Source of the DNA: Plutella xylostella
Lineage: Eukaryota > Arthropoda > Insecta > Lepidoptera > Plutellidae
DNA: 64,000 nt
Assembly (NCBI RefSeq): GCF_932276165.1
Contig: NC_064012.1
Location: forward strand, 16,098,501 to 16,162,500
Reading direction: 5' to 3'
Both the position numbers and the translations under genes were made by a program. Shown here one piece after another: positions 32,179 to 42,082 of the stretch. The notes below the pieces were generated by a model, which saw only the letters and a program-made list of their open reading frames with translations, did no database searches and had not been told where the DNA came from. Numbering within the stretch: position 1 is the stretch's first letter; each line of letters starts with the position of its first letter.

Positions 32179-32910
32179 GGAGCGGTGGTAGCTCAGTCGG
32201 GTAAGCGCCCGCTTCTCACGCAAGAGATGCGGGTTCGAATCCCGGCGCTGACATGTACCAATGACTTATTATTTTAACTAAAATACAATGTATACGAATT
32301 GAAGCGTCCGTAGTCGAGCGTGCCCGTAACTGATCGCTGAGGTTAAGCAACAACTTACACGGTCAGCCATTGGATGGGTGACCAATTTCAAGTGGTGCTT
32401 TTCTGGACGCTTCCGTGCTCCGGACGGCACGTTAAGCCGTGGGTCCCGGTTGCAGCTTCGGCAGCAGTCGTTAAGCCTAGTCAGAGGCCTTCGGGCAGCT
32501 TGAAATCATCTGACAGTCGGGTTGCCCACTTACCCGACAACTCTCTCAGCACAAGCTTGCTTGTGTTGGGGTCCACCAACCCGCACTTGGCCAGCGTGGT
32601 GGACTAGGCCTAAACCCTTCCAGCATTGGAAGGAGACCCGTGCCCCAGCAGTGGGGACGTGATGGGTCGTGATGATGATGACAATGTATACCATCGCTCT
32701 TACGGTGAAGGAAAACATCGTGAGGAAACCTGCATATCTAGATTTAGCACATCTAGATATGTGAACCCACCAACCCGCATTGGACCAGCATGGTGGGAAA
32801 TGGTCCAAGCTTAGGAAGGCAGTTTAGACCTTGGGGATATGCACAAAGGTTCCACTCGAGAGAACCAGGTGCAGGTACTTACACCCCCACAGAGAATAAA
32901 ATAGAATAGA
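32179..32910 (+). mobile_element. tRNA-derived SINE with 10-bp TSD, split by a second SINE
   Basis: TTCATTTAAC flanks the unit directly (32169-32178 and 32911-32920). The head has GTGGTAGCTCAGTCGGGTAA (A box) and GGGTTCGAATCCCGG (B box), so polymerase III transcription is likely. The body resumes after the inner SINE with TACGGTGAAGGAAAACATCG and CACCAACCCGCATTGGACC. It ends AGAATAAAATAGAATAGA. It matches 5105-5514. Confidence 0.85.
32296..32680 (+). mobile_element. 5S rRNA-derived (SINE3-type) SINE nested in the tRNA-SINE
   Basis: ACAATGTATAC is duplicated directly (32285-32295 and 32681-32691), which proves a 385-bp insertion. The head resembles 5S rRNA and its internal promoter: GATCGCTGAGGTTAAGCAAC and then GGTCAGCCATTGGATGGGTG. 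It ends in a (GAT)n run. A second, inverted copy lies at 58085-58471. Reading frames across it are not genes. Confidence 0.82.
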
Positions 32911-33245
32911 TTCATTTAACAACATCCTAAGATAACAGCATGACAAGTAAGTAGCTCGAGCGGTGACCACTTCTTCTATGGTAGAACCGTATTTTATTGA
33001 ATTTCAGTAGGTAGGTACTAGGTTTCAATACTATCGTTCTTATAGTGATGAAATAAATGTTGAATGCATCATTATTATCTACTTACATTGTGTAAAGCAA
33101 TCGTTCTGAAGCATCTTTTTCATAACTCAGAACCGTAGAACAACGCGGACTCGGGTGCTCGTGTGTATAGTCAATGCTCAGAACGAACCGAGGACATAGT
33201 ACCTACAATATTCACCTATAATTTTTTGGTTGTCGCGCAAATATT

Positions 33246-33560
33246 TTGTTTTTAGGGTCTGACCTTTGTGTCTTGGTCCTTGGACCAAGTACTTTGCTAG
33301 AATCTAGAAGCTATTATTTCACATACAATGATATGCAACAACAACCACCTTACAACTCATGCTTTAAGGCGGGGACTGGGCGGGCGGCGGCGGCGGCAGC
33401 GGCGGCGTCGGCGGCGTGCGGGGACGGGACTATAAATAGCCGGAGATGCTGGGGCAACATGGATTGCAAGGAACCTTTTCACTTATGATAATTTAAAGTA
33501 CATCTGTCACATATCACAACACAACACACATACTATAGTTGTACAGGATAAAAAAAAACG
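33246..33560. other. GC-rich island with a TATA-like word, function unclear
   Basis: The stretch 33367-33430 is almost pure GGC repeats and ends GGGACGGGACTATAAATAGC. It could be a Gly-rich last exon (acceptor GCTTTAAG; frame GGDWAGGGGGSGGVGG then RGRDYK-stop) or a promoter with a TATA box at 33431-33438. The sequence does not decide. Confidence 0.3.
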
Positions 33561-34933
33561 ATAATTAAAAAAATCTATTTTTGGATTATTAGTATACATC
33601 TCAGTGGGTTAGTAACTTATAAAATTACTAACCCACTTAAACTCTGCCAAAACACATTAATTTTGTATGTCAATAATTGTAATACTTAACTAGAATTGTT
33701 CACTGTTTGGAAGGAACTGGTTCCTGACACACAGGTCACCCTAGTTTAGGAACCAGGGCTACCCCACCTTGTATGTTTTTACTTATTACAATAAAGATAT
33801 GTTTATGAATTATGTATTTATGCATCATCACCAATTTTCGTGGCAATCGGTACATAAACGGCGGAGAACGAGCCAGGACGGACATACAGACATGACGAAA
33901 CTATAAGGATTCCTAGTAAACTTCGGGACCCTAAAAACCCGGCAAAATGCGAGTTGCACTCTTGCACGGAGGGTCTCACCGGCAGGAGGGAGGGGGGAGG
34001 GGGGAGCCGGGGGGATATTCCCGTTGAATCTATTTATAGAACAGTCTCCGCGGGCAGCAGGAATCAGAGCCGCTCTCCGGTACACAGGGGGTCCTGCAAG
34101 CGGGCATTATGTATGACGAATATGCAATACATATAGAAGCACACTGTTCTAACGACGAATTCCTATTAAAATGTTTTTAAAAATTTGGGTCAAATTGGTG
34201 TTTGCATTTTGTAAGTGGGACTGTTTCTTTGCGTGAGTGTATCAAATATTTAAATAACTATAATCTTAGATCTGTACCTAACAGTTAGTGTTTTTGAGGT
34301 GTTCCCCAAGCATGCAGAGCAGCCTGTAGAGAGGCTGTGTCTGACATCAGTCAAGCCAGTGTGTGTGTGGCGCGAGATGGATGCAGGACGAGACGCGACC
34401 GAAATGCAACCTTCTCTTGAGAGCGATAAGCTCCGTTCTGCTGGAGTGCAGCCGCGGGGGTGCTAATGCGCATGCAACTTTCATTTTCGGATGCAGTCCA
34501 CAGAAGTAATGGGTTATTGATTGGTGTCTCGTGGCGGCTGCGTCTCCCGGCGGCGCTGCGGCCCTGGTGGCCCGCGCCCCGCGCGCAGGCTCCGCCGCCG
34601 CGAGGCGCACGGGCCGGGGCCGGGGGCGCGGGGGTGCGGGGCGCGGGGGCGCGGGGCGCATGTCACTGCACTTATTGTTTGTTACGTTTGCGAGAGTTCA
34701 GAAAGGTCTAATAATTCTAATATAATATCAGTTCATTAATAAAGCGGCAGTCACTGGAGTTTTGCGATTTATTGCCTTCAAGTTTAGATAAGATTCTACT
34801 AGTAAAAAAAGTTACTTATTATCATGAAACCCAATTTGTGTTTTGATACGAGTATTTATGAAATTGAGCAGGAAAGGCTACTTTTCATCCCGGTATGACT
34901 ATATGGCAAACTTGAACATAATCTTCCAAAAAA
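33561..34933. other. spacer with GC-rich patches, no supported gene
   Basis: A 16-bp perfect hairpin (GTGGGTTAGTAA...TTACTAACCCAC) lies at about 33605-33638. GC-rich patches occur at 33950-34090 and 34520-34665. Both strands stay open there only because of composition, and I see no splice pattern good enough to call exons. Confidence 0.35.
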
Positions 34934-35025
34934 TGCTACGAATTCCTACGTAGCAAGACTGTGCTACGAAGTTGTGCGTAGCAAGTGCTACGAAGTTTTT
35001 CGTAGCAAGTGATATGAAGCTTCGC
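34934..35025. repeat. short palindromic minisatellite
   Basis: About three and a half units of roughly 26 bp each contain GCTACGAA followed by CGTAGCAAG, so every unit can fold on itself (GCTACG...CGTAGC). The last unit is worn. Confidence 0.65.
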
Positions 35026-35350
35026 TCGTTGAACTCTTTCCTAAGTGTAACTTGAAATTCACATGGAAAATTCAATAAACTTTTGAACCCATTTTCTTAC
35101 CTGTAGGTACCTAATCACAACTCATCACCTAGTCTTACTAAGGATGAGAGTGTAGGTTTCTTACTCTTTTACGCAAAAACTCTAGTACTACTTTAGTTTG
35201 ATTATCCCGTTTCCCGGTATATTACTTGTCTACAAAGTTTCATGTAAATTGATTCGAGCAATATCAGTCACGTCTGTCGCGCGCGATCGTACAGTCGTAA
35301 TTGCTTGGCGGGCCGTTTGTACCTACAATGCGTTGTTATAGTGCAGTGAA

Positions 35351-36703
35351 ATGGCTTCTAATATTGTAAAGTGTGCTAGTTGCAATGTGGTAATAAACGA
35401 GTTACTTGCATTCATTCAAAATAAGGCTGATGTCATGGACGACATTTCTCTTATCCAGCTATGCAGTGAAAACTTCAAGGAAGAAGATATTGTGATCGCC
35501 AAAAAGCTACTTTTTGATTCAATCCCTAATACAAAGCGAATTACTCGTAAAAATAAGGGCAAAAGTGGTCGTGACATAAATGATATCGTCGGTCTTCTAA
35601 AATCTACACATCCCGACCTCATCCCAATATTTGTTGCGCGCGATCTTGAAAAATTGCCGCCAATTACCTTTGACCACTTGGATGCAACCAAACTTCTCAA
35701 AGATATGTTGATTCTTCAAAGAGAAGTGGCTTATCTGAAGAAAAATTGCGCCAAATCAACTGAGCTAACAGAGTTAAAGTCTGAGGTGGAAAACCTTATG
35801 CGAGCATCGATGGTAAACAACCCCTTCGAATATGTCAACATGAAGCGCGGTTTACGACTTATGGAGACGGATAGCTTCAACAGTGGTCCTATGGCCTTGC
35901 AACAACTATCTCCTACATCAAGTCCAGCCGAGGGTATGCAGATTAATATTGACCAATTTAATGCCGCCTCTGATAACCGTCAAGCGCCGCCGCTTGTAAC
36001 GCCTGCACTGAGTCCGGGTGAGGGTAGTGAACACAATTTGGAGCCAGTCCAGGTTGAGACCGCCTCCAGCGCCAACGGTAAATCATCACCCGCGCCGCCG
36101 GTGAATGGATGCGTCACACCTCCGCAGGTCCAATGTAAGACCGCCTCTGTCGCTGATAACGAGCGTGACATCACAGCTGACGCTGTCCTAGTTAATGCTG
36201 CCTCTGAAACTAGTTCTTCAAAGAGGATGCGAATGCGTACGCTGGCACAAGTTGCCGCCGCCGGTGGCACCGCTTCAAATGATGGGAATGGAACGCAAAA
36301 AAGTGAGGAACAACAATACGTTGGTCCCTGGAAACTAGCTAAGCAAAAGAAGCGAAGCAGTGTGAATTTACTATGCCGAGGAAGTGCTGATACTGGGCCT
36401 GATAGTAAATTTAAAGCTGCCACGATCAAAGTGCCCTTGTTTATTTCGAACGTCTGCAAGGACACTAAACAAAATGATATAGCAGATTATATTAAAACTA
36501 AGACAAAAGAGACCGTCACTCTCTTTAAAATAAATAATAAAATTGAAAAAGGATACAGCTCATTTAAACTTTATGTCTGTAGGCATAAAGTCGACACGTA
36601 TTTAAATAGCACATTTTGGCCTGCTGGAATTACAATACGGCGATTCATACAGGATAAGTATGTATCAAATAACAGCATATCTCAGCAACAATCTAATCTC
36701 TAA
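35351..36703 (+). CDS. LINE ORF1 protein
   Basis: This intact 450-residue frame has a Cys-containing N-terminus (VKCASCNVVINELLAFIQNK), a short coiled region (LQREVAYLKKNC...LKSEVENLM), a Ser/Pro/Thr-rich middle, and a conserved C-terminal domain (VPLFISNVCKDTKQNDIADY ... STFWPAGITIRRF) typical of ORF1 from insect CR1-like LINEs. It probably binds element RNA. The stop is 3 bp before the ORF2 start. Confidence 0.85.
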   Translation: MASNIVKCASCNVVINELLAFIQNKADVMDDISLIQLCSENFKEEDIVIAKKLLFDSIPNTKRITRKNKGKSGRDINDIVGLLKSTHPDLIPIFVARDLEKLPPITFDHLDATKLLKDMLILQREVAYLKKNCAKSTELTELKSEVENLMRASMVNNPFEYVNMKRGLRLMETDSFNSGPMALQQLSPTSSPAEGMQINIDQFNAASDNRQAPPLVTPALSPGEGSEHNLEPVQVETASSANGKSSPAPPVNGCVTPPQVQCKTASVADNERDITADAVLVNAASETSSSKRMRMRTLAQVAAAGGTASNDGNGTQKSEEQQYVGPWKLAKQKKRSSVNLLCRGSADTGPDSKFKAATIKVPLFISNVCKDTKQNDIADYIKTKTKETVTLFKINNKIEKGYSSFKLYVCRHKVDTYLNSTFWPAGITIRRFIQDKYVSNNSISQQQSNL

Positions 36704-36706
36704 TCA

Positions 36707-39453
36707 ATGGACGATACACGCTATAAGAGTAACTTTATTAGCTACAACTGCCAGTCTATTAAAAGTTCCGTCGATGACGTAAGATTGTTATGTCAATCAG
36801 CTGATATCGTGGCTCTCCAGGAGACATGGCTTTTCCCGCACGACCTATCCTACCTTGGGGGTATTCATCCAGACTTCGCGTACACCGGAAAGTCAGCTGT
36901 GGACACATCGCGTGGTATGGTGCGAGGGCGGCCGCACGGCGGCGTGGCCATCCTGTGGCGTAAGCAGATGTTCCAGTCCGTCACGATTGTCGAGTGTGCG
37001 AGTGCGCGTCTAGTGGCCATTAAAATCGCCTTAGGAGATAGATCGGTCATGGTGTTCAGTGTGTATATGCCAATTGATACAAGTGTAAACATGTCGGAAT
37101 TTACCGACTGCCTCAGTGAAATTAGTGCAATCATTGAAAGTAACGACATAGAGGCCGTGTTTATTCTTGGGGACTTTAATGCACATCCGGGTGAGTACTT
37201 TGCTACGGAACTATTTGACTTTTCTGCTGAACAAAAGTGGCGGTGTGCAGACATTGAAAAGTTAGGCATAAACTCTGGGAGTTATACCTACGTGAGCGCG
37301 GCGCACGGCTGCCGGCGCTGGCTTGACCACTGTCTGGTCACTGAGTCCGCGTGGGACACTATCACCCATGTAGATATTCTGTATGATGTGTTTTGTTCTG
37401 ATCATTTACCACTTACTGTTTCCTGTGAACTTACCATTGTTATGCCTAAATTACCACTTAGTACCACATTGTTTAGCATTAATAAAGTAGTTTGGGGAGA
37501 AAGAGATTGCAATCAAATTAATGAGTACCATAATCTGTGTAATGAAAGCCTTAAGCTAATTAATTTTCCACAAGAACTGTCCTTGTGTAGCGATGCACAT
37601 TGTAATAATACTGAGCACAAAGTAATTTTAGATCGCATGTATGCCAGTATAATAAGTATTTTAACTGAATCAGCTGTCAGTAGTCATGTTGGCCGGCGGC
37701 AGACTGTGAAGCGGGGACGTGTAGTAGGGTGGAACAGACATGTCAGTGACGCTCACAGGCAGGCCAGACTCGCATATCAGTCGTGGTTATGGCATAATAT
37801 GCCCGCGTCAGGGGATGTATATGATAATATGTGTCTTACTCGAAAAATATATAAGGGCAAACTTAAGTGGTGCAAGAAACACCAAGAGCAGATTATGCTT
37901 GACATCATAGCATCTTATCGTAAAGCCAAAGATTTTAAAAATTTTTGGAAGTCAACGAATAAACTTAACGCTAAGCCTGGACTGCCTGTGAGCGTCTCTG
38001 GTATCAATAAACCGGAGGAGATAGCAAACCTGTTTGTGGGCCACTTTAAAGTGCAGTCTCCCTTAGGCCCACCGCGGCAGGGGGTGGTCGATGCTGGGGC
38101 GTGTCTTGATGCTGACCTAGTTCGATTTTCTGCCAAACAAGTGGCTACGGTACTAAAGAAAATGACCAGAGGGAAATCTCCAGGTCACGATGGTCTCAGC
38201 ATTGAGCACCTTCAGTACGCGGGCGTCCACCTGCCGCGTGTGCTTGGAATGTTTTTGTCGCTCTGTATGGGCCACTCGCACCTCCCACATGACTTAATGC
38301 GAACTACGGTCGTTCCCATTGTTTAAAATAAAACTGGAGACACGGCGGACAAGGGCAACTATCGGCCAATCTCGCTGGCTACCATTGTGGCAAAGGTGCT
38401 GGACAACCTGCTGGACACTGCTCTGGAGGGATATCTCCATCTTCATGACGCACAGTTCGGCTTCAAATCGGGTCTTTCAACAGAGAGTGCAATTCTTAGT
38501 CTGAAGCACACGGTCCAGTATTACACAAAAAGACAAACACCACGCCGTCGGAGCTGTTGCGTATATTCCAGTACTGGTACCTCAATCAGGTAAACCATGT
38601 CAGGTGGGCCGGTAAGTGTTCTACCTCGTACAGGTTGGAGTGTGGGGTGAGGCAGGGGGGAATCACCTCTCCCAAGCTTTTCAACCTTTACATAAATGAT
38701 CTGATTGTGGAGCTCAGCAGTAAAAAGATCGGTTGTCGCATTGATGATGTTAGTATCAATAATATCAGCTATGCTGATGATATGGTGCTGCTGAGCCCTA
38801 CAGTCAGAGCATTAAGGGAACTGCTTCGCACGTGCGAAGCGTTTGCGATGTCTCACGGTTTGGCTTATAATGCTAGGAAGAGCGAATGCATGGTCTTTGG
38901 TGCCGTCAGGGGAAGGTGCCCTGGGTGTGTCTCCGCCATTACCCTTAATGGAGCAGAATTGAAGCAGGTACACGAATTCAGGTATCTCGGGCACCTTCTA
39001 ACTGACGACCTCAAGGACCATGCTGATGTTGAAAGGGAACGCAGGGCGCTGGCGATCAGATGCAACATGTTGGCCCGCAGGTTTGCGCGCTGTAGTAGAG
39101 AAGTAAAGATATCGCTATTCAAAGCATACTGCCAAGTCTTCTACACGTGCAGCCTGTGGGCCAACGTCACGCAGAAGATCATGAGCGCCCTGCGAGTCCA
39201 ATACAACAACGGCTTTAGGATGTTGTTGGGGATGCCCCGTTTCTGCAGTGCATCGGGCATGTTTGCTGACGCGCGTACGGACGATTTTTACGCCATTATG
39301 CGAAAGAGAGCCGCCTCTTTGCTCTGCAGGGTGCGGGCCAGCTCCAACTCTATCCTGAGGACAATAGGTGGGAGATACGACTCGCCCATCATGTGTCATC
39401 TTGCTGGGATTTTGGTGGACTACAGACAGGTACATCTCACAAATGTAAGATAG
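36707..39453 (+). pseudogene. LINE ORF2 (endonuclease and RT), with stop and motif A deletion
   Basis: The endonuclease part is complete (ISYNCQSIKS, LQETWL, LGDFNAHPGEYF, CSDHLPLTV). At 38324-38326 a TAA interrupts the same frame just after TTVVPIV. The frame then continues through NYRPISLATIVAKVLDNL and FGFKSGLST. Near 38535-38550 the sequence jumps to the LLRIFQYWYLNQ region in another frame. The segment that should hold RT motif A (the first catalytic Asp) is therefore missing. Motif B (VRQGGITSPKLFNLY) and YADDMVLLS remain. Confidence 0.85.
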
Positions 39454-39903
39454 CTCTTGTGTGTTTTTAATTGTGTACTGTGTGTTTTATTTGTTTAGAA
39501 TATAGATACTAACATAGGCTAAGTACATTGTAACTAATATACCTAGACCTTTAGTTGTCTGTTGAATAAAATAAATTAAAAAATAAATTAAATTAAAATA
39601 AATTAAATATTGCAAAAAAAACGGATATTTAGAAAATGGTGATAAAAGATTCATTTTATCTAGGGAAACGCTCCGTTTCGATGCGTTTTGCTTGCATTTA
39701 CTTCTTTTTTGGAATGTCGGAGACGTAAATTTATATATCTATGCGACACAACAGCTTGATACCTTTGCCCGATTCTGAGAAAAAGTATGGAGACAGACAG
39801 ACAGACGGACAGACGGACAGTCGGAAGGACTACAAAGTGGACCCTAAAAATATGAAATCCTTCTACGACATTTTATACTTTGGCATGAGTAATGGTTAGT
39901 TTA

Positions 39904-40616
39904 GGCCCGTGTCTCCTATTTACGCCGTAGGTCGAGTCCAGCATCACGCCGTGGGCCGCGTCACGATTAGGGCATGCAATACCGTAATACCGGTATCCGT
40001 AATACCGGGATCCCGGACCAAATTTCAGCTTTTTTCAATACCGGTATTGAAAGTTAATACCAGTATTGAAGTAATACCGGAATAGGACGTTTTTAGGCTA
40101 TAAATAAAGCGATTAAGATTTAGTTAGCCTTGTGTTCCTATATACTGTGAAAGCGCACTTGTTCCCAACCGTTTAATGCAGTTTTCGGCTGCTAGAAATC
40201 TACTGTTGACCATACGTAAACCGACACCGGATGAAAAAAATAATTTATTCTAAAATTTAAACTCGAAAACTGAATTCTCGTAAAAATCTACAACAAAATA
40301 CAGAATATGATTGCATTTTCTTGTTTTATTTTGACGTATACGGCCTTTAAAGACAGTATATGCCATTTATTACAAGGAAGTCTAATACCGATATTAATAC
40401 CGGGATCCCGGTATTGAGTTGTAATACCGGAACTCAATACCGGTATTGAAAATTGTTCCGGTATTGCATGCCCTAGTCACGATGCTCACTATAGAAATGT
40501 ACTGATGCGGTCTCCCTCACACGCCGACGTTGGCGCGTAGACGTAGTGAGCATCGTGACGCGGCCTACGGCGTGACGCTGGACGCGATCTACGGCGCGTA
40601 ATAGGAGACCCGGGCC
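39904..40616. mobile_element. PIF/Harbinger-like MITE, copy 2, with nested hAT-type MITE
   Basis: TTA is duplicated on both sides (39901-39903 and 40617-40619). The ends GGCCCGTGTCTCCTATTTAC and GTAATAGGAGACCCGGGCC are inverted. The halves align with 2477-2673. The second element occupies 39968-40475. Confidence 0.8.
39968..40475. mobile_element. 508-bp hAT-type MITE, copy 1
   Basis: The ends TAGGGCATGCAATACCG and CGGTATTGCATGCCCTA are inverted, with direct 8-bp GTCACGAT outside (39960-39967 and 40476-40483). Both sub-terminal regions carry many AATACCGG/CCGGTATT words, likely transposase-binding sites. There is no open frame of note. By eye it is identical over its whole length to 55966-56473. 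Confidence 0.9.
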
Positions 40617-40619
40617 TTA

Positions 40620-41922
40620 CTGCATTGAGTATGAATGGTCTGGAGACGAAATAGGCAGACGTTCCCCTCTGCCAGGGTGGTAGGCCAGAAAGGCCCACCG
40701 ATTCATAAAAACTAGTTGCAGTCTCAATTTTCACTAGACTCAATCTAGTTGGCAAAGCGTTCGTTTCGTGTAAAATGATTTGTTTACATATTAAATGACA
40801 GCTTCATTGCATAGAATATTCGGATCCCGGATTTGATCACAGATTTGATCGCCTTCGGTCATGGTTTATTGTTATTAGCCGTTGCTTAGCAACCAATGTC
40901 AGAAAAATGCCATAGTGATGTACCGGTATGTAAATAAATATGTGCTTATCGACAAAAAAGGTTACTGTTAAAGGAGGATACACATAGTTCATTTTATTTT
41001 TCAAAAACTAAAGTGGTGAACGTAAGCTGACAGGGTAGACTAGGGGGTCATTCTGAAAAATTTTTGGTCATCGCTTTCAGGAAATTCAAGATGTAAAAAT
41101 CCAACCAAGATTCTATGGAGCAGAAAAACCATTTTTGTCGTATAGGAAAAACAATGTTTAGTTTGAGAAGTAAATCGTATGGTTAGCTTTTTTGGAAGCA
41201 TTTCATCTACATTCTATCTGGGGGCACGGCAGTGCCCCCACCAAGTCGAGCAAAAAAGCGGCACGGCCGTACCATCCTTTTCTCGAAGCAATTCAGGCCA
41301 TTTTCGACCCTGTAACTTCGTTGTGGTTAAAACTAGAAGACTGAATTTTCAATAACCATGCAGGCATTGTAAAGACACGGTTTATTTCTAATTTCATTCA
41401 ATTTGAACCAGTAGTTTAAGAATTGTAACGGTTTCTTAATTTTGTCACTGACTCACTCACTCACCGATCATAAAAATTCTAAGGCACTTCATATCATATT
41501 ATGTTATATTCAATTATATCTAATTAGGTAATTTAAAATTATTATTTCCAACACATGATCTCGAATTCATCGATAACGCTTATCGATAATTGTTACATCC
41601 ACGGCAAGAAAGAATGACGACGCTGTGTTCATAATTAAATGTCTCTTCACATAACCCTTATTGCAAGGAGTTAAAACTCATAATGACATGTCAGAAAAGA
41701 CATAATCAAGGTAAACGGTATAATTTCCCCCAGCAAAAATTGGCAGACTTTTTTGTATCAAGAAAGATCGCTATGACGCTTCCCGAGGGTACACACGAGT
41801 CCGCGTTGTTCTATGGTTTACTGACATAGTTGCATTTCTGCGACAAAGTGATGGCGCTTCAGTCTACGGAGTGAATAGCAACGCACGCGGCCTTGTTATC
41901 TATTATCGCGGCAATGATGTCT
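40620..41922. other. spacer without a supported gene
   Basis: I see no gene or clear repeat structure. TATCGATAA-type words near 41580 resemble DREF/BEAF sites but stand alone. Confidence 0.45.
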
Positions 41923-42082
41923 ATTCTGAAGGCAGAAATTCTAAATTTAGAGCTGTCAAAACCTTAAATTTTTTGTTTAAATTCGACTTTATGATTGTTT
42001 CCGTAAATGTAATTTTATGCTAGCAATTTTTTTAGTTTGACAGCGTTAAAATTAGAATTTCTGCCTTCAGAATCGACATCAT
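41923..42082. repeat. inverted-repeat element ('CTGAAGGCAGAAATTCT' family)
   Basis: ATGATGTCTATTCTGAAGGC at the left pairs with GCCTTCAGAATCGACATCAT at the right, around TTTATGCTAGCAATTTTTTT and AGTTTGACAGCGTTAAAATT. It is the best-kept copy of the family also present at 9283-9615, with distant kin at 50315 and 52580. Confidence 0.75.

Larger units (their letters stand above)
35263..39620 (+). mobile_element. defective LINE (CR1/L2/Jockey-like), no RNase H
   Basis: Two reading frames 3 bp apart, an APE-type endonuclease plus RT without RNase H, and an AAATTAAA-type repeated tail (about 39545-39605) define a CR1-like LINE. The 5' end is placed roughly near 35263, and no TSD was found. ORF2 carries one stop and an internal deletion, so the copy is dead although ORF1 is intact. 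Confidence 0.78.

Noticed and set aside
32179..32262. tRNA gene
   Set aside because: A and B boxes are present, but the sequence continues into a SINE body found again at 5105, and the unit has a TSD.
32374..32814. Small plus- and minus-strand frames
   Set aside because: They fall wholly within the nested SINEs.
33431..33438. TATAAATA as a firm promoter
   Set aside because: A TATA-like word alone is weak evidence, and the same bases can be read as the end of a Gly-rich exon.
34347..34739. Overlapping GC-rich frames on both strands
   Set aside because: All three or four frames are open because of composition. No paired splice sites were found.
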